From assembly GCA_023228995.1 (NCBI GenBank), contig JALOAD010000034.1, positions 1 to 35,752 of the forward strand: a stretch of DNA of 35,752 nt. Reading direction: 5' to 3'. The position numbers and the translations under genes were made by a program. Below are positions 15,639 to 23,350 of the stretch, one piece after another (positions within the stretch are counted from its first letter, which is position 1; the number at the start of each line of letters is the position of its first letter). This stretch comes from JALOAD01 sp023228995 [NCBI: Candidatus Muiribacterium halophilum] (GTDB lineage: Bacteria; Muiribacteriota; Muiribacteriia; Muiribacteriales). The notes below the pieces were generated by a model, which was given only the letters and a program-made list of their open reading frames with translations, ran no database searches and was not told the DNA's origin.

Positions 15639-16358
15639 ATGAAGAAAAAATTTCAAATATTCGGTAGCACATCATCTGAAGACTATGATGTGATGGTTTT
15701 CGTTGATGAAATTCCCATAACAGAGGAAGCGAAACGACTATGCGAGAAATATAACAAAAAACTTTATATGAGATTTGTTGATACTGGTATGCCAATCAAA
15801 AAATTAAACTGCAACCTTGCCGTATTAAAAGATGGTGTTGTTGTAGAAGTTTTCAAGGGAACAAGTGATGAAGTAAACAACTCTTGTTTCCTCACATATG
15901 ATTTTCATACACAGATTCACCCAAATCAAATCTTGAAAACTGTTGATAGAGATGTTGATATAAAAATTATGCGTTCAGCAAGATTTATGTTAATGTATCT
16001 TTCAAGATCAGAACATAGATTTGATGTAAAAAGAGGTTTGAAATCAAACTTTGTTAAGAAAATTAAAGTTTTAGAAAATATTGACCTAACCAAGACAACT
16101 GACTTAGGAGAGAAAGGTGTTGATTGGGTTGATTATCTGAAAAGTATGAGTTTTCAATTAGGACAAAGTTTAGCATTATTAAATGGGATTGAGTTGTATA
16201 CCAAAGAAGATATATCATCTCACTTTCCATCATTAGAAACAATGCTAAACCGAACAGGTGAAGATTTATTGGCAATCGAAAGTATGAAGGAGGATTTTAT
16301 CAGAGAATGTAAATTACATATGAAAAGTATGAAAACATTCGATGAATATAAAAAATGA
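15639..16358 (+). CDS. Predicted nucleotidyltransferase of the DNA polymerase beta fold
   Basis: 239 aa. The N-terminus QIFGSTSSEDYDVMVFVDE has the signature G-S-x-S-S-x-D-x-D-V with the two metal-binding aspartates. The C-terminal half is helical with a DRDVDIKIMRSARFMLMYLS segment. Families with this signature add nucleotides to RNA, proteins or small molecules; this one is not assigned. It is the second of three polymerase-beta-like proteins in the window (others at 3-1049 and 5472-5957). It has its own promoter and overlaps the HNH gene by 17 nt. Confidence 0.65.
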   Translation: MKKKFQIFGSTSSEDYDVMVFVDEIPITEEAKRLCEKYNKKLYMRFVDTGMPIKKLNCNLAVLKDGVVVEVFKGTSDEVNNSCFLTYDFHTQIHPNQILKTVDRDVDIKIMRSARFMLMYLSRSEHRFDVKRGLKSNFVKKIKVLENIDLTKTTDLGEKGVDWVDYLKSMSFQLGQSLALLNGIELYTKEDISSHFPSLETMLNRTGEDLLAIESMKEDFIRECKLHMKSMKTFDEYKK

Positions 16359-16761
16359 TGAAGAAATGAAAAAAGAAAAGCCAAAAATCATTCCAACTCA
16401 CAACGGTTTGGAACGAATTAAGATTTTATCAATCGAAGAAGTATTTAAGTGGATTGAAGAAAACCCAAGAAGAATTTATTGGGAAAGATCCGACTATACA
16501 ATTAATTGTAAAAGAGCAAAAGTCTTTCATAAGAAAGGTTTAGTTTGTGTTAATTGTGGCGTTGAAGGAAAATTCTTTGCACTTGAAAAAGATAGAGGTG
16601 GTGGATTACACCTTGACTTATATGGCTACATAGACGATGAAGAAGTTCTTATTACTATTGACCACATTGTACCTAAATCAAAAGGTGGTGTAAATAAATT
16701 AATAAACTTCCAAACAATGTGTAAGATATGCAACGAAATGAAAGCAGATTCAGACGAATAA
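16342..16761 (+). CDS. HNH endonuclease
   Basis: 139 aa. It has a first zinc-type knuckle CVNCG (about residues 68-72), then the HNH core TIDHIVPKSKGGVNKLINFQ followed by TMCKICNEMKAD with the second CxxC. All the expected H, N and C positions are present, so the nuclease is probably active. Such genes are mobile homing nucleases or restriction-like enzymes in phages. Later in-frame ATGs at 16354 and 16366 are alternative starts. It is followed by a new promoter. Confidence 0.8.
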   Translation: MNIKNDEEMKKEKPKIIPTHNGLERIKILSIEEVFKWIEENPRRIYWERSDYTINCKRAKVFHKKGLVCVNCGVEGKFFALEKDRGGGLHLDLYGYIDDEEVLITIDHIVPKSKGGVNKLINFQTMCKICNEMKADSDE

Positions 16762-16791
16762 TTTTTTAGAACTAATTTTGTAGTATATTTG
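16762..16791 (+). promoter_or_regulatory. Bipartite promoter
   Basis: TTTTTTA (16762-16768), 15-nt spacer, TATATTTG (16784-16791) followed by TA; 44 nt to the ATG at 16836. Confidence 0.6.
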
Positions 16792-16835
16792 TAAATAACA
16801 AACAGATAATAATTAAATATCAATTAATCAAAATT

Positions 16836-17312
16836 ATGGAAAAATATAAATTATCAGAATTCGGATTGAATAAGCAGTCATTGAAAAGGAAATTGAAAGA
16901 AATAACACACGATTGTTGGAAACACGGTTTAACATCTATCTTAGATGAAAGAACAACAAAATATTCTTTAGATGACATAGAACATTTAGTCGAAGGTTTT
17001 TATTCTGGAGATGGTCAAATTGAACCAACTAAATCAGAACAACCGTTGAGTAAATATTACGCTGAAAAGAATAAAGAGAAATATGAAAAATTAAAAACTC
17101 TAATTTCTATCAAGAAGAATGGTTCTGCTGACAAAGTAATTGAAAAAGAAATTAGAAAAGTTGTAAGAGATTCACAAAAATCTTTTATAGACTTTGATAC
17201 ATATACAAAAAAATTAGAAACAATTGCTGATAAATTTGGTATTAATCCAACAAAAGTATATGAGATTTCTAACAAAATAGAAACCGAATGGTTAGACGAA
17301 ATAAGTAAATAA
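16836..17312 (+). CDS. Hypothetical helical protein
   Basis: 158 aa, charged and mostly helical. The N-terminal part (LNKQSLKRKLKEITHDCWKH) is basic and could bind nucleic acid; the C-terminal half (KFGINPTKVYEISNKIE) reads like a helix-turn-helix-sized element. It begins an operon with the genes at 17316, 17725 and 17894. No family recognised. Confidence 0.6.
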   Translation: MEKYKLSEFGLNKQSLKRKLKEITHDCWKHGLTSILDERTTKYSLDDIEHLVEGFYSGDGQIEPTKSEQPLSKYYAEKNKEKYEKLKTLISIKKNGSADKVIEKEIRKVVRDSQKSFIDFDTYTKKLETIADKFGINPTKVYEISNKIETEWLDEISK

Positions 17313-17315
17313 AAT

Positions 17316-17732
17316 ATGATAACATTACTATACATATTCGCCATTATAACTTTTACATTTATTTGTATATTTGTTGGTTATAAACTCGCAGTCATGCGTT
17401 GGCAACCTAAGGATCTAATTGAGAAATTAGAAAAATATGATGCTGTAAATAGAGAATTATCTGACGGTGTTAAAAAATTGAATGAATTAAATACACAAAA
17501 AGATACTTGGTATATGTCTCAATTACAATCCTTAGGACAATATATGAAAGACAAACATAACGACAATTATGTTTTTGATCAACTAAAGCAACATAACATT
17601 CAACCTATTGGCGGAACAGAAGAATCACTAACAACGGTTGATGATATTTTAGATAAAGCATCTAAGTTCGGCTTAGATTCTTTGACAGAAGACGAATTAA
17701 ACATACTTAAAAACTCAGGAAACAATGGCTAA
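17316..17732 (+). CDS. Membrane-anchored coiled-coil protein
   Basis: 138 aa. One N-terminal transmembrane helix (about residues 2-24) is followed by a helical, probably coiled-coil region (LIEKLEKYDAVNRELSDGVK) and a C-terminal acidic helix pair (TVDDILDKASKFGLDSLTED). The layout is like small phage membrane proteins that sit at the host inner membrane. It ends 8 nt into the next gene. Confidence 0.6.
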   Translation: MITLLYIFAIITFTFICIFVGYKLAVMRWQPKDLIEKLEKYDAVNRELSDGVKKLNELNTQKDTWYMSQLQSLGQYMKDKHNDNYVFDQLKQHNIQPIGGTEESLTTVDDILDKASKFGLDSLTEDELNILKNSGNNG

Positions 17733-17910
17733 AAGAAAAAGAAATATAAAAAAGACTATCACAATGAATGACATTCTTAAAGCTACTCGTCACGGTGAAT
17801 GGATGGCTACTAATGAGAATGAGTGTGGCTTTGTTTCAAAACACAAAGTTCATAAGTCAAAGAAAAACTATACAAGAAAATCAAAACATAAGAATGACTA
17901 TCAGAGATAA
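17725..17910 (+). CDS. Small very basic protein
   Basis: 61 aa, with about a third lysine or arginine (KRKRNIKKTITMN ... HKSKKNYTRKSKHKNDY). Such composition suggests RNA, DNA or ribosome binding. It overlaps both neighbours (8 and 17 nt). Function unknown. Confidence 0.6.
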   Translation: MAKRKRNIKKTITMNDILKATRHGEWMATNENECGFVSKHKVHKSKKNYTRKSKHKNDYQR

Positions 17911-18370
17911 AAATATTAAAGTTCTTGTTAATAAAAGAAAAGAAATCTTAAAACAACACGAAGACTCTTGTGACGAAAAAATTAGTGATTACACTATTGA
18001 AGAACCTGAAGAAATTTTCACACTTAGAGATGAAATATTAAACTTAATCTTTAAGTATGAACCTGAATTAGATACAGATTGTATCATTGAAACAATGACA
18101 GAATTAGGATATGCTCCTAATATCTTGTATGATGATAACGGTAACTTCGCTGTTATAACAGATTGTTTCACCAGTGTTTCTTTCGGTGATGATCCAGTAG
18201 ATATGGATATGTCATTTCATGTTGAAGCAAGACACTGGAAACCAACAATCAGAGAAGCAATTAAACATTACTTAGAAGATTTTGATCCTGAATTGTGGTT
18301 GAAAACACATAGAGAAAAGAAAATAAATAAAATTTGGAAAAACCACATCAATAGTTTTATCTACAGATAA
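17894..18370 (+). CDS. Hypothetical acidic protein with a degenerate C-terminal peptide
   Basis: 158 aa from the ATG at 17894. The central part has a clear alpha/beta pattern (NILYDDNGNFAVITDCFTSV, DMDMSFHVEARHWKPTIREA). It ends HREKKINKIWKNHINSF, which looks like a diverged form of the basic peptide (REKKLKRILK) carried by many downstream proteins, followed by a few extra residues. Function unknown. Confidence 0.6.
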   Translation: MTIRDKNIKVLVNKRKEILKQHEDSCDEKISDYTIEEPEEIFTLRDEILNLIFKYEPELDTDCIIETMTELGYAPNILYDDNGNFAVITDCFTSVSFGDDPVDMDMSFHVEARHWKPTIREAIKHYLEDFDPELWLKTHREKKINKIWKNHINSFIYR

Positions 18371-18401
18371 ATTAATAATTAGTTCGTTCGGCACACCTAT
18401 A

Positions 18402-18662
18402 TTGTATTTAATATTCCCGTTCTTGAAATTTCACTACTTTCATAAATGGGAATACGATTATATACAAAGTAAATGTAAATTACCTGATAGAAACACATAT
18501 ATTGACATACCTCTTAATATTAGAACTTGTAAAGTTTGTGGTATAAAACAAAGACAGATAGCTTTGGGTGATAAATGGAGAGATGTAAGTCCAGACTTTG
18601 GGTTAGATCCAAAATCAATATTAAGAAAGAAAAAATTAGAAAGGATTCTAAATGAAAGCTGA
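18402..18662 (+). CDS. Zinc-knuckle protein with the shared C-terminal peptide
   Basis: 86 aa, apparently from a TTG at 18402, since no in-frame ATG exists upstream of the conserved region. It reads FHKWEYDYIQSK, then IRTCKVCGIKQRQI, a single CxxC knuckle in a treble-clef-like setting, and ends RKKKLERILNES. The gene at 32791 (GKHDWDTF ... CCKVCNKVQ) is a distant relative. It overlaps the next gene by 11 nt. Confidence 0.55.
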   Translation: MYLIFPFLKFHYFHKWEYDYIQSKCKLPDRNTYIDIPLNIRTCKVCGIKQRQIALGDKWRDVSPDFGLDPKSILRKKKLERILNES

Positions 18663-19278
18663 AGAAATTTATAAAAAAGAGACAGGTCTTGATGCAAGAC
18701 AAGATAGGAGAGAAAATCACCTATTACTCAAAAATACACCAACCAAAGAATATTTGGAATGGTTAGAAAATATGGTTGAACGTAGATATGAACCAACTAT
18801 TCTTAAATGGATAAAGAAAATGTTCGCTCACGCAGAAGAAAAAGAATGGTTTGAAACATATTGGACTTTTGATATTCACGGTACAATATCTCGACCAGAT
18901 TATAGAAAAGCCACAAAAGTAGTGGATTATTATCCATATGCCAAAGAATGCTTACAACTTATGTCTGACAGAAAAGATATAATTATGATTCTTTGGACTT
19001 CTTCATACCCAGAAGAAATGAAAGTTTATAGAGAAACATTAAAGAAAGATAATATACATTTTGAGTATGAAAGTGAAAATCCTGATGTATCAAGTTCTAA
19101 AGGTTCATTTGGTTTTTACGAAAAAAAGCATTATTTTAATGTATTATTTGAAGATAAATCAGGTTTCAATCCTGAAAGAGATTGGAAATTCCTTTATGAC
19201 TATTTAACAAACACAGATTATAGACCAGATCCAAGTTGGTCTATGAAATATAACGAAGATTATCACAACAATGACTGA
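18652..19278 (+). CDS. HAD-superfamily hydrolase-like protein
   Basis: 208 aa. The phrase YWTFDIHGTISRPDY gives the HAD motif I (D-x-x-G-T; the usual second aspartate is histidine here), and MILWTSSYPEEM gives motif II (hydrophobic, then T/S). VLFEDKSGFNP is a possible motif IV region. The family includes phage 5'-nucleotidases and polynucleotide phosphatases. The substitution of the acid/base aspartate (D-I-H rather than D-x-D) could lower or change phosphatase activity. The first 70 residues are a helical extension. Confidence 0.65.
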   Translation: MKAEEIYKKETGLDARQDRRENHLLLKNTPTKEYLEWLENMVERRYEPTILKWIKKMFAHAEEKEWFETYWTFDIHGTISRPDYRKATKVVDYYPYAKECLQLMSDRKDIIMILWTSSYPEEMKVYRETLKKDNIHFEYESENPDVSSSKGSFGFYEKKHYFNVLFEDKSGFNPERDWKFLYDYLTNTDYRPDPSWSMKYNEDYHNND

Positions 19279-19543
19279 TAAAGAAAAAATAGAAAGACTT
19301 GAAAAAGAATTAGATAAAGTTTATGAAGAACTTTATGACTTGAAATCTAAAAAAGATAATTCATATCCACAGGATTCTCATTTCGAGTTAATTAGAGATA
19401 TAGAAATTGCAATAATAACAAAATTAGACGATTACAAAAAAGTCTTATACTCCGATGAAGAACCTACAACAGAAGATTTCATCGAAGTATTAAACAATAT
19501 TAATAGATACATAAAAGAATATAAAAAATCTTATAAATTATAA
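19271..19543 (+). CDS. Small coiled-coil protein
   Basis: 90 aa, highly charged. The first 30 residues form a coiled coil (KIERLEKELDKVYEELYDLK) and the rest is helical. It overlaps the HAD-like gene by 8 nt. Function unknown. Confidence 0.6.
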   Translation: MTDKEKIERLEKELDKVYEELYDLKSKKDNSYPQDSHFELIRDIEIAIITKLDDYKKVLYSDEEPTTEDFIEVLNNINRYIKEYKKSYKL

Positions 19544-19545
19544 AA

Positions 19546-20163
19546 ATGTTAGTAAGAGTAAAAAATAAAGCATATGGTTTATCAAGTAAATTAAGTAAAG
19601 AACCTGCTTACTCTGTTTATAGAGAAGACGAACAACATTACTATGTTCGTAACAATGATGGTATGATCGAAGGTTTTATGAAACAATCTTTTACTAAAAC
19701 TTCAAAAAGAGAAGAAAGAGAATTGAAATTGAAAAGAATTCTTCGTGAATGTGATGCAGTAAAAGAAACAAAAGAATTCTCTGATTATGATATAGATAAC
19801 GCTAAAATTAAAGTAGAATGGTCTGGTTCTTATCCAAACTTGTGTTCAGGTGAATGGACTATAAGAATCAACGAAATGGTTATACCGATACCTGAAGAAA
19901 GAATAGGTGGTTCAATGGGAACGAGTGGTGAATACTCAAGATGGTATTTTGGTGAAAATTACGAAGAACACACAGAACATTATTATGATGGTGATGACTC
20001 TGAATGGTCAAACGATGACAATTGGTTAAAGTATGCTATTTGGTGTTTATCAGAATATCATTCTCTTAGATTTATTGGTGACTTAGACAGACTATATGAT
20101 AGAATTTACAACGAAATATCTGAGAACGATTGGAGAAGTGGTTCTTGTGGAGGTTGTATATAA
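19546..20163 (+). CDS. SH3-like small domain fused through an internal copy of the shared peptide
   Basis: 205 aa. Residues 1-52 resemble the small SH3-like phage domain also found at 26695 and 33688 (RVKNKAYG ... VYREDEQHYYVRNNDGMIEG). At about 55-68 comes KREERELKLKRILREC, which is the C-terminal peptide of other proteins but internal here. The remaining 135 residues are a separate beta-rich acidic domain (KIKVEWSGSYPNLCSGEWTI ...). The simplest reading is that a peptide-ending gene lost its stop codon and fused to the next gene. Confidence 0.6.
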   Translation: MLVRVKNKAYGLSSKLSKEPAYSVYREDEQHYYVRNNDGMIEGFMKQSFTKTSKREERELKLKRILRECDAVKETKEFSDYDIDNAKIKVEWSGSYPNLCSGEWTIRINEMVIPIPEERIGGSMGTSGEYSRWYFGENYEEHTEHYYDGDDSEWSNDDNWLKYAIWCLSEYHSLRFIGDLDRLYDRIYNEISENDWRSGSCGGCI

Positions 20164-20177
20164 ACAAAATTAAAAAA

Positions 20178-20963
20178 ATGAAAAAAGTACAATACATATC
20201 AGATTTACATTTGGAAATGTATCCGAATGGTGACTACTGGGCTGAAAATAAAATAGAACCAGTAGCCGATATTCTTGTGCTTGCTGGAGACATCTCAAAA
20301 CTCTCAAAAATACACTATTCTAATCCTTTCTTTGACCAAGTGTCAAAAGACTTTAAGCAAGTGTTTTGGGTGCCAGGAAATCACGAATATTACGATTTAA
20401 CAGACTTAAACTTGTTAAATAAAGAATCATTAGATATTGATATTAGAGACAATGTGAAAATTGTAAATAATAAATCTATCAATTATGATGGTATCAATTT
20501 CATATTCTCAACATTTTGGTCTGAGATACCAATATCTTATGCTCGAAATGTTACAAGAGGTATGATGTGTTTTAGAAAAATCAAATATTTAGGAAATCAT
20601 TTTGAGGCTAAATATATTGATTTCGGAAAATATAATAGACTTCACCAAGATTCTGTTTACTTCTTGAAGAATGCTTTAGCAGATATTGATAATGAAGATC
20701 CTATTGTGGTTGTAACACATCACGCACCAACAATCTATGTCGTTTCTGATGAATTTAAGGCAAGTACAATAAGACACGGGTTCTATTCAGAACAAATGCC
20801 TTTGATTAAAAGTTCACGTTTCATAGATTATTGGATTTATGGACACACTCATAGAAATGTTGATTTTGAGTTAGATGGTACTCAAATAGTTTCTAATCAA
20901 CAAGGATATGTTCATATGGGAGAACATGCTACATTTAATCCTACAAAATATATTGAACTATGA
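20178..20963 (+). CDS. Calcineurin-like metallophosphoesterase
   Basis: 261 aa from the ATG at 20178. Motifs in order: ISDLHLE (D-x-H), LAGDIS (GD), PGNHEYY (GNHE), VTHHAP and YGHTHRN (GHTH). The full set of metal ligands is present, so it should be an active phosphatase or phosphodiesterase. In phages such enzymes may act on nucleotides, on RNA ends or on cyclic nucleotides. A second, different member lies at 30785. Its end overlaps the next start by 4 nt (ATGA). Confidence 0.85.
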   Translation: MKKVQYISDLHLEMYPNGDYWAENKIEPVADILVLAGDISKLSKIHYSNPFFDQVSKDFKQVFWVPGNHEYYDLTDLNLLNKESLDIDIRDNVKIVNNKSINYDGINFIFSTFWSEIPISYARNVTRGMMCFRKIKYLGNHFEAKYIDFGKYNRLHQDSVYFLKNALADIDNEDPIVVVTHHAPTIYVVSDEFKASTIRHGFYSEQMPLIKSSRFIDYWIYGHTHRNVDFELDGTQIVSNQQGYVHMGEHATFNPTKYIEL

Positions 20964-21217
20964 TGGAAATAATAAAATGTGAAGTTACCAGAGAATACAT
21001 AAACGAACTTATGTATTTTCAATGTTTAGAATACACTGTTAAATATAAAGACAACACGTTTATTTATAGTAAGAAGAGAGGTGAAAACAAATGGTACCAC
21101 GTAAATCAAAAAGGATTAAATAGAGAATTATATGATGTCACAAGATTAAATGAACTCTTTGAGAAATCATATAAACACTATAAGAGAAGAAAAGTTTTAG
21201 AGAAAGTCTGCCAGTAA
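20960..21217 (+). CDS. Hypothetical protein, degenerate C-terminal peptide
   Basis: 85 aa; the start is at 20960 or the next ATG at 20963. A short beta-rich domain (YTVKYKDNTFIYSKKRGENK) is followed by a helix ending HYKRRKVLEKVCQ, which is spaced like the shared C-terminal peptide but diverged. The stop codon lies within the terminator hairpin. Confidence 0.55.
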   Translation: MMEIIKCEVTREYINELMYFQCLEYTVKYKDNTFIYSKKRGENKWYHVNQKGLNRELYDVTRLNELFEKSYKHYKRRKVLEKVCQ

Positions 21218-21230
21218 GCAGGCTTTTTTT
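21206..21230 (+). terminator. Intrinsic terminator
   Basis: GTCTGC (21206-21211) pairs with GCAGGC (21218-21223), one G-T pair, followed by TTTTTTT. Confidence 0.75.
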
Positions 21231-21231
21231 A

Positions 21232-21263
21232 TTTTTTATTTTTGCTTTTTTTATTTATATTTG
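21232..21263 (+). promoter_or_regulatory. Bipartite promoter of the small-gene operon
   Basis: TTTTTTA (21232-21238), 17-nt spacer, TATATTTG (21256-21263) followed by TA, immediately after the terminator. It probably drives the genes from 21298. Confidence 0.6.
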
Positions 21264-21297
21264 TATTATTAACCATAAAAAATAATAGGAGGTTATT

Positions 21298-21663
21298 ATG
21301 ATTGAAGTTAGAAAATTAAAAGCACAAATCAAATGTGATTGTGGAAAATTAAGCACAGATTGGTCAGCATCTATTCGTTGTGATGATGTTGGTTTTGTTT
21401 CACTTATGAAAATAAACGATTTTGCAACAGAACAATTTGTTGATTTTGAGAAAATTGATCTTGTATCTGATAAGTTTCATAAAATTAAAGAATGGAAATA
21501 TAAAGATTGTTGCAAATGTAATAACTACTTATACTTAACTGGTGATGGTAATGTAGTTAGAGTTTATAGTAGATGTAATATGAAACAAATGGTTAGTATA
21601 AGTAATTTAGTGTTTGACGGAGAAAACTTGAAAACAGGATTTTTAGGGGAGGTGATATGTTAA
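21298..21663 (+). CDS. Cysteine-rich hypothetical protein with a true Shine-Dalgarno
   Basis: 121 aa. The leader contains AGGAGG at 21288-21293, ideally placed before the ATG, which is unusual in this window and in Bacteroidetes phages. The protein has CDCGK (about residues 13-17) and DCCKCNNY (about 66-73), likely metal-binding knuckles, with strands between. No family recognised. The next gene also has a GGGGAGGTGAT site, so this pair may be a recent import or be translated under special conditions. Confidence 0.6.
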   Translation: MIEVRKLKAQIKCDCGKLSTDWSASIRCDDVGFVSLMKINDFATEQFVDFEKIDLVSDKFHKIKEWKYKDCCKCNNYLYLTGDGNVVRVYSRCNMKQMVSISNLVFDGENLKTGFLGEVIC

Positions 21664-21908
21664 TGGAAAATAGTTGGATAAGAAGAACTTTAAGAGAGAA
21701 TGGTTTTGTGACCTTTAAGAATTATGTGATGAGAAGAAATGGTGATTCTGCACACATTGGAACAGTACCAGGTGATAGATGGGCAGTTACATTATTTGTA
21801 AACAGAAAATCACAAGGCAATTTTTATACAGAAGAACAATTGAAAGAATATTTCAAGAACGAATTAAGAGAAAAGAAATTAAAAAGAATAATTAAAAAAC
21901 AAAAATAA
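21657..21908 (+). CDS. Small protein with the shared C-terminal peptide
   Basis: 83 aa. The start at 21657 is favoured over 21663 by the purine-rich GGGGAGG just upstream. The body is a small beta-rich domain (FVTFKNYVMRRNGDSAHIGT), then a helix ending NELREKKLKRIIKKQK. Function unknown. Confidence 0.6.
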   Translation: MLMENSWIRRTLRENGFVTFKNYVMRRNGDSAHIGTVPGDRWAVTLFVNRKSQGNFYTEEQLKEYFKNELREKKLKRIIKKQK

Positions 21909-21917
21909 AATACGACT

Positions 21918-22058
21918 ATGAACGAGAAAATTAAAAAAGAATTGGAATTAGAAGGATATGACTTCGCAATTGCAGTAGCAACAAAAGCTGAAATCGAAAA
22001 CGGGGCAGCTTGTGGACAATTAAGTATAATCATTGAGTCTGAAGAAGATGAAGGATAA
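21918..22058 (+). CDS. Very small acidic protein
   Basis: 46 aa, from an ATG 9 nt after the previous stop. Amphipathic N-terminal helix, then a strand (GQLSIIIESEEDEG). It overlaps the next gene by 11 nt. It is the one gene of the 21.6-28.0 kb run without the basic C-terminal peptide, and its end is acidic instead. Confidence 0.5.
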   Translation: MNEKIKKELELEGYDFAIAVATKAEIENGAACGQLSIIIESEEDEG

Positions 22059-22392
22059 TCAAGTAAAAAATCCTTATTGGAAAAATCCATATAAACCATA
22101 TGTTAGAATACTAACTTGGGCTTGGATGATTATCTGTTTTGGAACTTTAGGAATACATTTGTACCTATATCCAAATGATGCGAATACACCATTTATGGTA
22201 GTAAATATCTTATTGTGGTGGGGTGGTATTCAATATCTTCGTTGGTTTAAGAAAAATAGATATGATAAGTGGTTTATTGAAAATGAAAACACTAAATATA
22301 TTTCTGAAGAAGAACTAATGCAACTAGAACGACAAAAGAAACTGGAACGCATTATAAATGAAGAAGAAAAAGAAAAAATTTCTTTCTTTTAG
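22048..22392 (+). CDS. Membrane protein with the shared C-terminal peptide
   Basis: 114 aa. Two transmembrane helices (about 24-41 and 52-66, WMIICFGTLGIHLYLY and MVVNILLWWGGIQYL). The C-terminal helix reads LERQKKLERIINEEEKEKIS, so the peptide would face the cytoplasm if both termini do. The ATG at 22048 is chosen because it fits the overlap pattern of this operon. That the peptide occurs on a membrane protein argues against it being a membrane anchor by itself. Confidence 0.6.
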   Translation: MKDNQVKNPYWKNPYKPYVRILTWAWMIICFGTLGIHLYLYPNDANTPFMVVNILLWWGGIQYLRWFKKNRYDKWFIENENTKYISEEELMQLERQKKLERIINEEEKEKISFF

Positions 22393-22409
22393 AAACTTTG
22401 TTGTATTTT

Positions 22410-22420
22410 TTTAATATATA
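22410..22420 (+). promoter_or_regulatory. Plus-strand copy of the late-type 11-mer
   Basis: TTTAATATATA, 7 nt before a 15-codon ORF (22428-22475, MINDFLYEHKIIAED) that ends inside the following terminator. The box-ATG distance is much shorter than at the minus-strand genes, so its use as a promoter is uncertain. Confidence 0.25.
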
Positions 22421-22463
22421 ATAGTGTATGATAAATGATTTTTTGTACGAACATAAGATAATT

Positions 22464-22513
22464 GCCGAAGACTAATAGAAGTTTATTCTATAAATGTGTT
22501 CGGCTTTTTTTTT
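22464..22513 (+). terminator. Extended intrinsic terminator
   Basis: GCCGAAGAC (22464-22472) pairs with GTGTTCGGC (22496-22504) apart from one mismatch. Inside, TAGAA and TTCTA form a second stem. Nine T's follow. Confidence 0.8.
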
Positions 22514-22651
22514 GTTAATGAAAACAGTTAAGCAGAAAAGCGGCTCCAATAACCAATCGGTCACCTAGAGTGGGATGCTATCAGTTAAACTCTGGTTTAA
22601 AGTCATTAACAGGAGACAATAAACCCCAAACTAATACCATTGTTTGGGGTT
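22514..22651 (+). ncRNA. Unassigned region between two terminators, possible small RNA
   Basis: About 110 nt without a convincing ORF, closed by a perfect 10-bp terminator at 22622-22651. It has a patch richer in GC than its surroundings (22540-22600) and a hairpin TTAAAC-TCTG-GTTTAA. No tRNA features (no GTTCRA T-loop) and no known riboswitch were recognised. A promoter was not identified upstream. Confidence 0.3.
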
Positions 22652-22662
22652 GTTTCTTTTTT
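22622..22662 (+). terminator. Intrinsic terminator
   Basis: Perfect 10-bp stem AACCCCAAAC (22622-22631) and GTTTGGGGTT (22642-22651), then a T-rich stretch. Confidence 0.85.
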
Positions 22663-22688
22663 ATTTTTCAATTAATTCCTTATATTTG
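22657..22688 (+). promoter_or_regulatory. Bipartite promoter giving a near-leaderless mRNA
   Basis: TTTTTTA (22657-22663), 17-nt spacer, TATATTTG (22681-22688), then 4 nt to the ATG at 22693. The T-tract of the terminator doubles as the upstream element. Confidence 0.6.
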
Positions 22689-22692
22689 TAAC

Positions 22693-23046
22693 ATGCGAGA
22701 TAAAAGAGTATTTATAAAATATGAAAATATTAGACAAACTTATTGGCTAAATGAACATGGCTGGCGTTTATGGAAACATAAATGGTTACCATATGAATTA
22801 GACAGTCACTATTGGTGGGTTGATAGTGTTTCGTTACTTTGGAATTATTATGATGAAGAAATGGATTATACAGGTAGAAGATATGTTGGTGAAGGTCCGA
22901 GATATGATTTAACCAACAAATCAACATTTTATGATAAAGTAAATAATGTAACATTATGTTTTGAGGATTTTGAGCCAATACAAAAATACGAAAGAAGAAA
23001 AAAATTAGAAAGGATCTTGAAAGATGAAGATAGTAAAGAGACTTAG
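22693..23046 (+). CDS. Aromatic-rich protein with the shared C-terminal peptide
   Basis: 117 aa from the ATG at 22693, set by the promoter 4 nt upstream; a longer frame from 22570 would run through the terminator. The body is rich in tryptophan and tyrosine (HGWRLWKHKWLPYELDSHYW), and the end reads KYERRKKLERILKDEDSKET. It overlaps the next gene by 23 nt. No family recognised. Confidence 0.6.
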   Translation: MRDKRVFIKYENIRQTYWLNEHGWRLWKHKWLPYELDSHYWWVDSVSLLWNYYDEEMDYTGRRYVGEGPRYDLTNKSTFYDKVNNVTLCFEDFEPIQKYERRKKLERILKDEDSKET

Positions 23047-23350
23047 AAGAAATAAAAAAACTTATAAATATATCAAAATTTACTTTGAGTATGATGGTAA
23101 TAAGTATTGTAAAGAAATAAAGGAAGATTTTATAACTAAAACAAAGAAAGTTACTTGGAAAACTCAAATAGTTGTAAAAAGATATTATAGCGAAACTCAT
23201 AAGAAAAAAGAATATGAATATAAAGAGTATAAAGAGATACCAACTAATGTAATGAGTAGATTACAAAATTTTTCAGAAAAGTTTGATAAAGCATATGAAC
23301 TTTATAAGTTTAATTTAAGAGAAAAGAAACTAAAAAGAATAACAAAATGA
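23024..23350 (+). CDS. Basic protein with the shared C-terminal peptide
   Basis: 108 aa, strongly basic. The central strand-rich part (KIYFEYDGNKYCKEIKEDFI) is followed by a long helix that ends NLREKKLKRITK. The stop overlaps the next ATG (AAATGA). Function unknown. Confidence 0.6.
   Translation: MKIVKRLRRNKKTYKYIKIYFEYDGNKYCKEIKEDFITKTKKVTWKTQIVVKRYYSETHKKKEYEYKEYKEIPTNVMSRLQNFSEKFDKAYELYKFNLREKKLKRITK

Noticed and set aside
22540-22620. Possible tRNA gene
   Set aside because: The patch has higher GC than its surroundings, but no T-loop consensus, no D-arm pattern and no acceptor pairing could be found on either strand.
22570-22692. Upstream start of the 22693 gene
   Set aside because: It would run through a perfect terminator and the promoter box; the promoter ends 4 nt before the ATG at 22693.
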